In this document: positions 9,143 to 16,196 of the stretch, one piece after another
Layout of the letters: each line of letters begins with the position of its first letter
How positions within the stretch are numbered: the first letter of the stretch is position 1
Assembly: GCF_003525665.1 (NCBI RefSeq)
Contig: NZ_DQDX01000017.1
Coordinates: 1 to 19,175, forward strand
DNA from: Flavobacterium sp.
Lineage (GTDB): Bacteria > Bacteroidota > Bacteroidia > Flavobacteriales > Flavobacteriaceae
Reading direction: 5' to 3'
Length of the DNA stretch: 19,175 nt
Position numbers and translations under genes: made by a program
The notes under the pieces: generated by a model
Databases searched by the model: none
The model's input: only the letters and a program-made list of their open reading frames with translations
What the model was told of the DNA's origin: nothing

Positions 9143-9907
9143 TCAGAATTTTTCGAAAACACCCAATCCGAAAAGGGCAAAATCGTATTTTACTGGATCG
9201 TTTTTATCTAATTCACGAAGGTTTGAATCGAGTTCTAATAATGCTTTTGCGTCGTTTTGTTTTCTTGAAAGAAGTTCTAATTTTCGGGCAACATTTCCAG
9301 AATGAACGTCTAACGGACACGATAATGAAGATGTTGGAATGGTTTTCCAAATACCAAAATCGACACCTTTATTGTCGTTGCGCACCATCCAACGAAGAAA
9401 CATGTTGATTCTTTTGGCTGCCGAATTGTTTAAAGGATCGGAAATGTGTTTTTGGGTTCGCGATTGGTGATTGATTTCGAAAAATGTTTTTTTGAATTCG
9501 GATATGCTTTTTTGCATCGAATTTTCTTCTATGTTTTTAGAGAAAACGACTTCCAATCCGTTATGGTTTTTGTAAATGTGTTGCAATCCTTTTATAAATG
9601 TAGAAAAATCGCCTCCATTGAAAGTTCTGTGAACAAAATTTTCAAGTTTTTCTAAATCGTTTTCTGAATGGGACATGACAAAATCGTAAGGAGAATTTCC
9701 CATCAAATCCATCATTTTTTTGGAATTATTGATAATCATCTTTCGGTTTCCCCAAGCTATTGTTGCTGCAAGAAATCCAGCGATTTCAATGTCTTCTTTT
9801 AGTGAAAATTGATGTGGAATTTGAATTGGATCACTTTCGATGAAGTTCGGATTATTGTATAATTCTACTTTCTCGTCAAGGAATTCTTTTAGTTCTAATT
9901 TATTCAT
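9143..9907 (-). CDS. TIGR02757 family protein (DUF2400), function unknown
   Basis: The 254-residue protein matches the TIGR02757 family: LKEDIEIAGFLAATIAWGNR (37-56), the FNGGDF region (96-101), LRWMVRNDNKGVDFGIW (171-187) and CPLDVHSGNVARKLELL (197-213). The last motif, with D200 and H202 before NVARKL, resembles the catalytic-Asp region of HhH-GPD DNA glycosylases (D-x-H before a V/A-R-L helix). A DNA-repair-like fold is therefore my inference, not an established function. Its ATG lies inside the last codons of the upstream membrane-protein gene (8-bp overlap), so the two are likely translationally coupled. Confidence 0.8.
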   Translation of the reverse strand: MNKLELKEFLDEKVELYNNPNFIESDPIQIPHQFSLKEDIEIAGFLAATIAWGNRKMIINNSKKMMDLMGNSPYDFVMSHSENDLEKLENFVHRTFNGGDFSTFIKGLQHIYKNHNGLEVVFSKNIEENSMQKSISEFKKTFFEINHQSRTQKHISDPLNNSAAKRINMFLRWMVRNDNKGVDFGIWKTIPTSSLSCPLDVHSGNVARKLELLSRKQNDAKALLELDSNLRELDKNDPVKYDFALFGLGVFEKF

Positions 9908-11597
9908 TTGACGAAAGTTTTTTGGCGTAAAATCCGTCTTTTAAATCGGTTGTCGTTTGTTGTGGAAGTACTTGATAATACTTTTCGAAATATTCAATTT
10001 GCACTTTATTTACGCTTGGTAAATTGCCATTTCCAGAACCCCAAAAAAAGTAATTGTTGGTTGGTGAATTGAATTTTAGGTTGCCTTTTTGAACTGAATC
10101 AAATGTTGTGGTCCACTTGGAATTGTTGTGCGGATAAAGAATGTTTGTTGCAGAAAATCTGCTGTTTTTGCCTATTAGTTTATTTTCGGTTAACGATTTA
10201 TAACTGATAGGAAAAAATAAAACTACAGCGATTAATCCAATTGATAAGTAATAGGAAGCAAAAATGAGTTTTTTATTGGCAAACCAACAAGCAAAAATAA
10301 AGAAACTATAAAACAGCGTTAAGTGAATGAAAAAGCGGTATTGGGGTGATGTAAATAGTAGAATTAGTAATTGAAAAAGAATTACAAAATAGATAATCCA
10401 AACGGATTTTTTATTGAAATACTTAAAAATAAAAAACGGACTGATAGCAACAATTAGTATGGTTAAAGCATTAAAAATTGCATTGATCTTTGAAGATAAA
10501 AGCCATTTAATTGCGATTTGTGAAAAGGATAATTGGTTTAAATCACTTTCTGAAATGAAGTAATTGTAACGCATTTGTTCGGAAAAGAAAAAACTAATTA
10601 CGTTTCTTGGTATAATGTGATTTGAATCTAATTCTAATCTGGTAAACGGAAATAATGGGTATCCAGTTAACAAACTGTTTTTGATAATAAATAGTGATAA
10701 AAATAGCAATCCGAAGCTGATAATTGGAAGTAATTTTGGAGCAAATGATTTGAAATTAGTAATCAATAAAATTATTGGAAGAATCAATAATGCCACCGAA
10801 GTTACTTTGATGAATAAAGCAAACAGTACTAAAAGAGTAATTAAATTAAAGTCATCAATTGTTGTGTTTTTGAAATTTTCAATAAAGTAAAAAAAGATAA
10901 TAAACGTTAAAATATAAATAGGAATATCTGGTGATGGCGCGCTGATAAATTGAAAGAAAAACACGTTCGCCAATGGAAGTAATCCTATAATTAAGTAGTT
11001 TTTATTGGTTGTAGAAAAGTATTCGTTGAGTTTGAAAATTGCGAAAATATTTCCGAGAAGCAAACAAAATCCGCTTAAATCATTGAAATTTTTATACAAG
11101 AAAGAGAAGTTGAACGCACTTTGGGCAATGTGCCAACCGCTAGTTTGGGCATAAAATATATGTAGATTTCCCAATCCTTTTACAAATCCGTATTCGTTTA
11201 GCCATTTTATGGTTTGAATGTAATAGGATTCATTATCAATCACATACGGAATTGAAGAACATTGCGCAATGATTAAAGTTGTGATTGCAGCAAAGAAAAA
11301 TTTTAATGTTGCATTTAGATTTTTAAATTCTTGATAAAACGAATTGTATATCAATTTGATTTCGGAGTTAAATTTGAAAAAAATAATCAAATTCAAAATT
11401 AGAAGCACACTGTGAAATTCAATATTTATTCTTCCGAAAATTGCCCAAATGCTTGCGAATAAAGTTGTAGAAAGTAAGCCTAAAAAAGAAGTTATTACGA
11501 AGTTCTGATTTTTTATACCAACGATTTTATTTGTACAAAAACCAAGATTGATTGATGTAAAAAAAATATAAAGCCATGATATAAAGATTAATAGCAT
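9900..11597 (-). CDS. Polytopic membrane protein, GT-C-like (possibly LIC_10190 family)
   Basis: A 565-residue inner-membrane protein with roughly ten to thirteen hydrophobic segments, rich in Phe, Ile and Leu. The first large loop after the third or fourth helix carries DNESYY (from D121) and then WLNEYGFVKGLGNLH, the layout of lipid-sugar-dependent GT-C glycosyltransferases, where acidic residues near a Tyr in the first loop are catalytic. APSPDIPIY (around D224) is a second conserved-looking loop. A short hydrophilic C-terminal tail contains FFWGSGNGNLPSV. I recall similar Bacteroidota proteins annotated LIC_10190 family; activity is unproven. The ATG is preceded within 7 nt by an octamer tandem array, and the gene overlaps the next one by 8 bp. 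Confidence 0.65.
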   Translation of the reverse strand: MLLIFISWLYIFFTSINLGFCTNKIVGIKNQNFVITSFLGLLSTTLFASIWAIFGRINIEFHSVLLILNLIIFFKFNSEIKLIYNSFYQEFKNLNATLKFFFAAITTLIIAQCSSIPYVIDNESYYIQTIKWLNEYGFVKGLGNLHIFYAQTSGWHIAQSAFNFSFLYKNFNDLSGFCLLLGNIFAIFKLNEYFSTTNKNYLIIGLLPLANVFFFQFISAPSPDIPIYILTFIIFFYFIENFKNTTIDDFNLITLLVLFALFIKVTSVALLILPIILLITNFKSFAPKLLPIISFGLLFLSLFIIKNSLLTGYPLFPFTRLELDSNHIIPRNVISFFFSEQMRYNYFISESDLNQLSFSQIAIKWLLSSKINAIFNALTILIVAISPFFIFKYFNKKSVWIIYFVILFQLLILLFTSPQYRFFIHLTLFYSFFIFACWFANKKLIFASYYLSIGLIAVVLFFPISYKSLTENKLIGKNSRFSATNILYPHNNSKWTTTFDSVQKGNLKFNSPTNNYFFWGSGNGNLPSVNKVQIEYFEKYYQVLPQQTTTDLKDGFYAKKLSSNE

Positions 11598-11604
11598 CTT
11601 TTTT

Positions 11605-11676
11605 AGTTTAAGAGTTTAGAAGTTTATGGGTTTAAAAGTTTAAGAGTTTAAAGGTTTAAGAGTTTATGGGTTTAAT
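11605..11676. repeat. Octamer tandem array (consensus RGTTTAAR), nine units
   Basis: Nine units follow in exact 8-nt steps from 11605: AGTTTAAG, AGTTTAGA, AGTTTATG, GGTTTAAA, AGTTTAAG, AGTTTAAA, GGTTTAAG, AGTTTATG, GGTTTAAT. The array fills most of the 103-nt gap between lolD and the membrane-protein gene and stops 7 nt short of that gene's ATG (on the - strand). A related five-unit array lies at 16129-16168. Confidence 0.8.
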
Positions 11677-11700
11677 AGTGTTGCAAAAGTTGCTACTTAT

Positions 11701-12363
11701 CTATGAACTTATTAGTCCGTCAACCATCACTAATTTTCTATCGGCCATGTTTGCTAATTCTTCGTTGTGAGTAACTATTACAAAGGTTTGTCCAAATTCT
11801 TCGCGTAATTGAAAAAATAATTTATGCAAATTTTCTGCCGATGTTGTATCTAGATTTCCTGAAGGTTCATCTGCGAAAATAACTGCTGGTTTGTTTATAA
11901 GAGCTCTTGCAACTGCAACACGTTGTTGCTCTCCGCCCGAAAGTTCGTTGGGTTTATGATCAATTCGGTGAGATAATCCTAAATAGTCTAGTAGTCGTTT
12001 GGCTTCGGTTTCGGTTTCTTTTTTTTCTTTTCCGGCAATAAACGCAGGAATGCAAACATTTTCTAAAGCAGTAAATTCGGGTAATAATTGGTGAAATTGA
12101 AAAATAAATCCGAGATGTTCGTTTCTAAATTTTGAAATTAATTTATCATTCATTTTAAGAACTTCTTGTCCGTTGATGGTTAAAGTTGTTCCGTTTTCTG
12201 TAGATGGTTTGTCTAACGTTCCAAGTATTTGCAAAAGCGATGTTTTTCCTGCTCCAGATGCGCCTACAATAGACACGATTTCGCCTTTTCGAATATATAA
12301 ATCAACACCTTTTAAGACCTGTAAACTATCGTAAAACTTATGAATATTTGTTGCTCTAATCAT
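11701..12363 (-). CDS. lolD: ABC transporter ATP-binding protein, LolD family
   Basis: The 220-residue ATPase belongs to the LolD/MacB/FtsE branch, probably the energy-coupling subunit of lipoprotein release from the inner membrane or of a related MacB-like exporter. Motifs are complete: Walker A GASGAGKT (34-41), Q-loop Q89 in [18 protein letters not shown], signature LSGGEQ (141-146), Walker B VIFADEP (161-167) and switch His199. The P..TALENV segment after the Q-loop is typical of the LolD branch. No permease gene (LolC/E) is adjacent, so the partner must lie elsewhere and the exact substrate is not certain. It is divergent from folE. Start ATG. Confidence 0.85.
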   Translation of the reverse strand: MIRATNIHKFYDSLQVLKGVDLYIRKGEIVSIVGASGAGKTSLLQILGTLDKPSTENGTTLTINGQEVLKMNDKLISKFRNEHLGFIFQFHQLLPEFTALENVCIPAFIAGKEKKETETEAKRLLDYLGLSHRIDHKPNELSGGEQQRVAVARALINKPAVIFADEPSGNLDTTSAENLHKLFFQLREEFGQTFVIVTHNEELANMADRKLVMVDGLISS

Positions 12364-12481
12364 GCTTCAATTTTTCACAAAGTAACAAAGTATTTTGCTA
12401 AATAAAGTCGTTATAGAAATTTTTTATCGTTGAATAAATAATAAAATAAAGTTAAAGGAATCTGTTTGTTTAATTATTTCG

Positions 12482-12489
12482 TACTTTTG
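12482..12489 (+). promoter_or_regulatory. Candidate -7 box of the folE promoter
   Basis: TACTTTTG matches the Bacteroidota -7 consensus TAnnTTTG and lies 29 nt before the folE ATG. A TTTG at 12465-12468 is only 13 nt upstream, shorter than usual for the -33 element, so only the -7 box is claimed. Confidence 0.5.
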
Positions 12490-12518
12490 TTAAACAATAT
12501 TAAAAATATAAAGTAGCC

Positions 12519-13190
12519 ATGAACACACTAACTGAAAAAGAATTGCAAGAATTGATTGGCGATAATCATCAAATGACATCGGCAGAAACACCTTTAAGAG
12601 CTGATGCTTTTGAAAAAACGGATGCAGAAAAAATGCAAACCATAGAAAAACACTTTCATATAATTATGGAAGAAATGGGGTTGGATATGACAGACGATAG
12701 TCTAAGCGGAACGCCGCACAGAGTAGCAAAAATGTTTATTCAAGAAATATTTTCTGGATTAGATCCTAAAAATAAACCTAAAATGTCTGTTTTTGAAAAC
12801 AGTTATCATTACGATAAAATGTTGGTGGAAGCCAATATTAGTTTCAATTCTACATGCGAACATCACTTTTTACCAATTGTTGGAAAAGCGCATATTGGAT
12901 ATGTTTCTAGCGGAAAAGTAATTGGTTTATCAAAATTAAATAGAATCGTTGATTATTATTCGCGTCGTCCGCAAGTGCAAGAACGATTGATTATGCAGAT
13001 TTTTAACGAACTAAAAACGGTTCTTGAAACAGATAACGTAATTGTGGTTATGGAAGCAACGCATTTGTGTGTTTCTAGTCGCGGAATTAAAGATGAATCG
13101 AGTTATACCTCTACCATTCAATATGGTGGCGTTTTTAATGAGAAAGAAAATCGCAACGATTTCTTCAATATGATGAAGCAAGAAAAATAA
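12519..13190 (+). CDS. folE: GTP cyclohydrolase I (FolE)
   Basis: It converts GTP to 7,8-dihydroneopterin triphosphate, the first step to tetrahydrofolate and also a precursor of queuosine and other pterins. The 223 residues give the standard catalytic domain with a charged N-terminal extension of about 40 residues. Zinc ligands are visible as C113 and H116 (STCEHHFLP) and C184 (THLCVSSRG). Conserved family blocks include SGTPHRVAKM (63-72), GLSKLNRIVDYYSRRPQVQERL (136-157) and the IKDESS segment (190-195). It starts a divergent + strand unit and is followed after 49 nt by a small membrane protein gene. Confidence 0.96.
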   Translation: MNTLTEKELQELIGDNHQMTSAETPLRADAFEKTDAEKMQTIEKHFHIIMEEMGLDMTDDSLSGTPHRVAKMFIQEIFSGLDPKNKPKMSVFENSYHYDKMLVEANISFNSTCEHHFLPIVGKAHIGYVSSGKVIGLSKLNRIVDYYSRRPQVQERLIMQIFNELKTVLETDNVIVVMEATHLCVSSRGIKDESSYTSTIQYGGVFNEKENRNDFFNMMKQEK

Positions 13191-13219
13191 TTTGGCATTA
13201 GATTTGTATACTCATTTTG
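13191..13219 (+). promoter_or_regulatory. Weak candidate promoter before the 100-residue membrane protein gene
   Basis: TTTG (13191-13194) and TCATTTTG (13212-13219, one mismatch to TAnnTTTG) are separated by 17 nt. The second box lies 20 nt before the ATG. Read-through from folE is the alternative. Confidence 0.3.
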
Positions 13220-13239
13220 TAAATAATTAATTTTTTAAA

Positions 13240-13542
13240 ATGATACTACAATCGGATGTTTTAACAAATGCAAATAACAAACAGCGTAACCTTTTTATAG
13301 GTATTGCGTTTGATTTAATTGGTATGTTAACTTATTTAATTCCAATGCTTGGTGAAGTTGGAGATGTAATTTGGGCACCAATTGCTGGATTTATGCTGTC
13401 GTATTTATATAAAGGTTCGATTGGTAAAGTCAGCGGAGTTCTAGGATTTCTAGAGGAAATTTTACCTTTCAGTGATTTTATTCCAACATTTACACTTACG
13501 TGGATTTACACTTATGTAATTAAAAACCAAGATAATAATTAA
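13240..13542 (+). CDS. Small conserved-looking membrane protein, function unknown
   Basis: I cannot assign a function. The 100 residues have hydrophobic segments at about 18-36 (LFIGIAFDLIGMLTYLIPM), 43-57 and 80-94, with the acidic/aromatic turn LGEVGDVIWAPIAG between the first two. The start ATG is A-rich upstream (TTTTTTAAAATG), normal for this group. It is 49 nt after folE on the same strand and is followed by a strong terminator. Confidence 0.7.
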   Translation: MILQSDVLTNANNKQRNLFIGIAFDLIGMLTYLIPMLGEVGDVIWAPIAGFMLSYLYKGSIGKVSGVLGFLEEILPFSDFIPTFTLTWIYTYVIKNQDNN

Positions 13543-13547
13543 AATTT

Positions 13548-13573
13548 AAAGGAACTTAATGGTTCCTTTTTTT
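13548..13573 (+). terminator. Rho-independent terminator of the folE unit, shared convergent position
   Basis: AAAGGAAC (13548-13555) pairs perfectly with GTTCCTTT (13562-13569) around a 6-nt loop, with a T run to 13573. It starts six nt after the stop of the 100-residue gene and overlaps the stop region of the convergent DUF6787-like gene. On the opposite strand the following T run is weak, so it serves mainly the + strand. Confidence 0.8.
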
Positions 13574-13886
13574 ATTTCTCAAAATAGTCTGCAATAAATC
13601 CGAGTTTCACGCTTCTTAGCATTTTCTTTTCGAATGCCCAAAAGAACTTGAATTGCCCAAAGATAAATCCGAAGGAAACTAATAAAACTTGGTAAACCGG
13701 AAAAATTAGAATGATGTAAAGCGGATAATAGATCCAACCCGAAACGGTGTCTTTAGTAATTCCGATAAATTCTAAAATTGGTTTTGAAAGTACTGCCGAT
13801 GTTGAACCTGTAATTGCAAACACAACTAATATAACAAATACTTGCCAATTTGAATCGATGTTCCAGCGTTGTTTAAAGTTGCTCAT
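13572..13886 (-). CDS. DUF6787-like small membrane protein
   Basis: Function unknown. The 104 residues have two membrane segments (about 15-35 and 51-78) and end in a basic, aromatic tail with FGQFKFFWAFEKKM (76-89), which I recognise as the hallmark of the DUF6787 family in Bacteroidota. Start ATG. It has a near-ideal Bacteroidota promoter overlapping the end of the upstream lipoprotein gene, giving a very short leader. Confidence 0.65.
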   Translation of the reverse strand: MSNFKQRWNIDSNWQVFVILVVFAITGSTSAVLSKPILEFIGITKDTVSGWIYYPLYIILIFPVYQVLLVSFGFIFGQFKFFWAFEKKMLRSVKLGFIADYFEK

Positions 13887-13903
13887 TTGAAATTAATGTA
13901 TTG

Positions 13904-13935
13904 CAAAACTACTCAAATTATGGTCTTGGAACAAA
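13904..13935 (-). promoter_or_regulatory. Promoter of the DUF6787-like gene
   Basis: On the - strand, TTTG (13935-13932) and TAGTTTTG (13911-13904, exact TAnnTTTG) are separated by 20 nt, the usual Bacteroidota spacing. The -33 element lies inside the last codons of the upstream gene. The -7 box ends 17 nt before the ATG. Confidence 0.6.
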
Positions 13936-14349
13936 TCCTGACAGTTGTTGTTTATTTACAATTTGAAAATAAGTTAAATAATTATATATTAAATAATTAA
14001 CTTCATATCCATATTTAACGCCATATTCATAATTAATTTGCATTGGATATAAATTGGTATTAAAACGATTGGGTTGTAAAAAGCGATTGTTCCATTCGGT
14101 TATCCAAATTCTATTTCTATTTTCTAAAAAACTCTCTGAGTAAAATCCGCGCGGTTGAGCCACACTATTGAGCCAAGAATTAAATCCGCCATCAATAATA
14201 ATTACTTCATATTCTAGTTCTTCATTGGCAATCCTAACAGTATCTGAAACTTTTTTTGTTGATTCATTTACATTTAAATTTGATTTAGGTGTTGAAGAAC
14301 AACCAATTATAATGAATAGGATTGAAAATATGTAAATTAAGTTTTTCAT
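13918..14349 (-). CDS. DUF6146-like lipoprotein
   Basis: Function unknown. The 143-residue protein has a lipoprotein signal with lipobox IIIGC (Cys17) followed by SSTPKS, with no Asp at +2. The mature part has an Asn/Tyr-rich, WN-containing block (ENRNRIWITEWNNRFLQP) and then YEYGVKYGYEVNYLIYNYLTYFQ, the pattern I recall for DUF6146 in Flavobacteriia. It sits between the DUF937-like and DUF6787-like genes on the same strand. Start ATG directly before the signal peptide. Confidence 0.7.
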   Translation of the reverse strand: MKNLIYIFSILFIIIGCSSTPKSNLNVNESTKKVSDTVRIANEELEYEVIIIDGGFNSWLNSVAQPRGFYSESFLENRNRIWITEWNNRFLQPNRFNTNLYPMQINYEYGVKYGYEVNYLIYNYLTYFQIVNKQQLSGFVPRP

Positions 14350-14410
14350 ATTTTTTTTATAAAGTTACTAAAAGACAAAATGATACCTTAAATTTTAAAT
14401 TGGTTTTAAC

Positions 14411-14444
14411 AAAAAAAACATCCTAAAGAATTAGAATGTTTTTT
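14411..14444 (-). terminator. Rho-independent terminator of the DUF937-like gene
   Basis: On the - strand AAACATTCTAA and TTAGGATGTTT pair with one internal mismatch around a 4-nt loop, followed by a run of eight T residues (14418-14411). It lies 19 nt past the stop of the 189-residue gene. Confidence 0.65.
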
Positions 14445-14463
14445 ATAAATTTATGTTGCAAAA

Positions 14464-15033
14464 TTATTTTCCGCCCATCATTTTTCCTAGTAATCCACCA
14501 AGTCCGCCAGATTTTCCTGAGACTGCAGAGATAGCATCACTCATATCTACTTTTCCATCAGCGTTTTGGTCTAGGCCAAATTGTCCTCCGTATTTAGAAA
14601 TAGCATCCATAATTCCACCATTTGCTTGATTATCGCCACCAGTTAAAGCGCCAATAATATCACTAACGTTGAAACTAGAATCGTTTGGATCTTTAGCTTT
14701 TCCTATCAATGAACCTAAAATTTTAGGAATTAAACTACCAGCACCTCCAGAAGCAGCATCAGAACTCAATCCGAATTTTTCGCCTAAACTTCCAGTTAGT
14801 TTATCTGTTATTTGTTTTACAGCAGGATTTGATCCATCGGCTGCATTATTTCCTTCAAAAAGTCCAGCCAAGTCAGAGATATTTCCATTGGCAACCATTC
14901 CTTTTAAACTGTCAATAATAGAAGAATTTGCTTCCTCTAAAACAGCGTCATTATTTTCGTTAGGAACCGCTGGATTATTTACTACAGCATCGTTTCCAAA
15001 TTGTTTTACTAATTGCGTAAGTTGTTCAAACAT
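14464..15033 (-). CDS. DUF937-like protein with an EF-hand/dockerin-like calcium loop
   Basis: Function unknown. The 189 residues have no signal peptide or membrane segment. They consist of an N-terminal helix (MFEQLTQLVKQFG), a Gly/Ala/Ser/Asn-rich middle with repeated leucine helices (SIIDSLKGMVANG, DLAGLFEG, GSLIPKILGSLIGKA, SDIIGALTGG), as in DUF937/YidB-type proteins, then a loop DQNADGKVDMSD (D155-D166) with acidic or Asn residues at loop positions 1, 3, 5, 9 and 12, and a Gly-rich tail ending in GGLLGKMMGGK. Calcium binding is inferred from the loop alone. It has its own TATCTTTG -7 box and its own terminator, and stands between serA and the DUF6146-like gene. Confidence 0.7.
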   Translation of the reverse strand: MFEQLTQLVKQFGNDAVVNNPAVPNENNDAVLEEANSSIIDSLKGMVANGNISDLAGLFEGNNAADGSNPAVKQITDKLTGSLGEKFGLSSDAASGGAGSLIPKILGSLIGKAKDPNDSSFNVSDIIGALTGGDNQANGGIMDAISKYGGQFGLDQNADGKVDMSDAISAVSGKSGGLGGLLGKMMGGK

Positions 15034-15056
15034 AGTGTTTTGTTTTTAAGTTTTCA

Positions 15057-15090
15057 CAAAGATATAAAAGAATAAAATAGGTTTTTCGAA
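15057..15090 (-). promoter_or_regulatory. Candidate promoter of the DUF937-like gene
   Basis: TATCTTTG (15064-15057, - strand) is an exact TAnnTTTG -7 box, 23 nt before the ATG. The best -33 candidate is TTCG (15090-15087, one mismatch to TTTG) with a 22-nt spacer. Confidence 0.5.
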
Positions 15091-15108
15091 ATGTAGTTCA
15101 AATTCTAC

Positions 15109-15146
15109 AAAAAAAATCCAAATCTGAATAGCTTCAGATTTGGATT
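15109..15146 (-). terminator. Strong rho-independent terminator of serA
   Basis: A perfect 14-bp stem (15133-15146 with 15115-15128; on the - strand AATCCAAATCTGAA pairing with TTCAGATTTGGATT), a 4-nt loop and a T run of eight on the - strand. It lies 23 nt after the serA stop and ends the serC-serA unit. Confidence 0.88.
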
Positions 15147-15169
15147 CAATATTGTAATAAAAGGAGTGT

Positions 15170-16123
15170 TTATTTTTTCAAAAGTCCAATGATTTGTTCG
15201 GCAAGTTCAGTTCCAATTCGATCTTGAGCTTCAAGAGTTGCAGCACCAATATGCGGAGTTAGTGAAATTCTAGGATGCATCAAAATTTGAATTTCTGGAG
15301 TTGGTTCTTTTTCAAAAACATCTAATCCTGCAAATAAAACTTTATCATTATCCAATGCCTCGATTAATGCAACTTCATCAATAACACCACCACGAGCACA
15401 ATTTACAATCCCAACATTGTCTTTTAAAAGTGCAAATTCGTCTTTGCCAATAACATAACCTTCTTGCGCCGGAACGTGTAATGTTATAAAATCGGAATGC
15501 TTGAAAACATCTTCTAACGATTCGGTAACAATGTCAACATTAATAAATTGTCCGGTGTAAAAATCGACTCTGATTTCGGCATTACTAACAAATTTATCAG
15601 CTGCAATTACTTTCATTCCAAGTCCGAGTGCCATTTTAGCAACCGCTTGCCCAATTCGTCCAAAACCAATAATTCCTAATGTTTTTCCTCGAAGTTCGAT
15701 GCCATTTGCGTACGCTTTCTTTAATCCTTCAAAATTAGAATCGCCTTCAAGTGGCATATTTCTATTAGAATCATGTAAAAAACGAACTCCAGTAAATAGG
15801 TGAGCAAAAACCAATTCGGCTACACTTTCGCTTGATGAAGCTGGCGTGTTTATTACGTGTTTGCCATTGGCACGAGCATATTCTACATCAATATTATCCA
15901 TTCCAACGCCACCACGACCAATCACTTTTAATCCTGGACATGCATCAATAATATCTTGACGAACTTTGGTTGCACTGCGCACTAAAAGGACAGCAACATC
16001 ATTTGTATTTATAAAATTGGCAACCTGTTCTTGTGCAACTTTGGTTGTAATTACTTCAAAACCACCTTTTTCTAGAGCTTTAATTCCGCTTTTTGAAATT
16101 CCGTCGTTGGCTAATACTTTCAT
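15170..16123 (-). CDS. serA: D-3-phosphoglycerate dehydrogenase, short form without ACT domain
   Basis: It oxidises 3-phosphoglycerate to 3-phosphohydroxypyruvate with NAD, the first step of serine synthesis. The 317 residues show substrate-loop motif RGGVGMDNID (70-79), NAD-binding GFGRIG (153-158) with Asp176 after the second strand, and the catalytic set R244 (NCARGGVIDE), E273 (FEKEP) and H291 (LTPHIGAAT). The C-terminus stops right after the catalytic fold, so the ACT regulatory domain present in the 410-residue E. coli enzyme is missing and serine feedback by that route is not expected. Position next to serC supports the substrate over other 2-hydroxyacids. The start is ATG, preceded within 5 nt by an octamer tandem array. 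Confidence 0.92.
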   Translation of the reverse strand: MKVLANDGISKSGIKALEKGGFEVITTKVAQEQVANFINTNDVAVLLVRSATKVRQDIIDACPGLKVIGRGGVGMDNIDVEYARANGKHVINTPASSSESVAELVFAHLFTGVRFLHDSNRNMPLEGDSNFEGLKKAYANGIELRGKTLGIIGFGRIGQAVAKMALGLGMKVIAADKFVSNAEIRVDFYTGQFINVDIVTESLEDVFKHSDFITLHVPAQEGYVIGKDEFALLKDNVGIVNCARGGVIDEVALIEALDNDKVLFAGLDVFEKEPTPEIQILMHPRISLTPHIGAATLEAQDRIGTELAEQIIGLLKK

Positions 16124-16128
16124 ATTAT

Positions 16129-16168
16129 GTTTATAAGTTTAAATGTTTGTGAGTTTAAAAGTGTGAAA
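16129..16168. repeat. Octamer tandem array (GTTTAAAA-like), five units, in the serC-serA spacer
   Basis: Units in exact 8-nt steps: GTTTATAA, GTTTAAAT, GTTTGTGA, GTTTAAAA, GTGTGAAA. They occupy over half of the 73-nt spacer and end 5 nt before the serA ATG (- strand). The unit is related to that of the nine-unit array at 11605-11676. Confidence 0.65.
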
Positions 16169-16196
16169 ACTCAATTATAATTTTGGTTTGTTTTTT

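Noticed and set aside
11605..11676. CRISPR array
   Set aside because: The units are 8 nt with no spacers and no cas genes nearby; it is a simple tandem array.
12364..12400. lolD promoter in the divergent gap
   Set aside because: ATACTTTG and TTACTTTG near-matches to the -7 box occur on the - strand, but none is exact and no -33 element is present.
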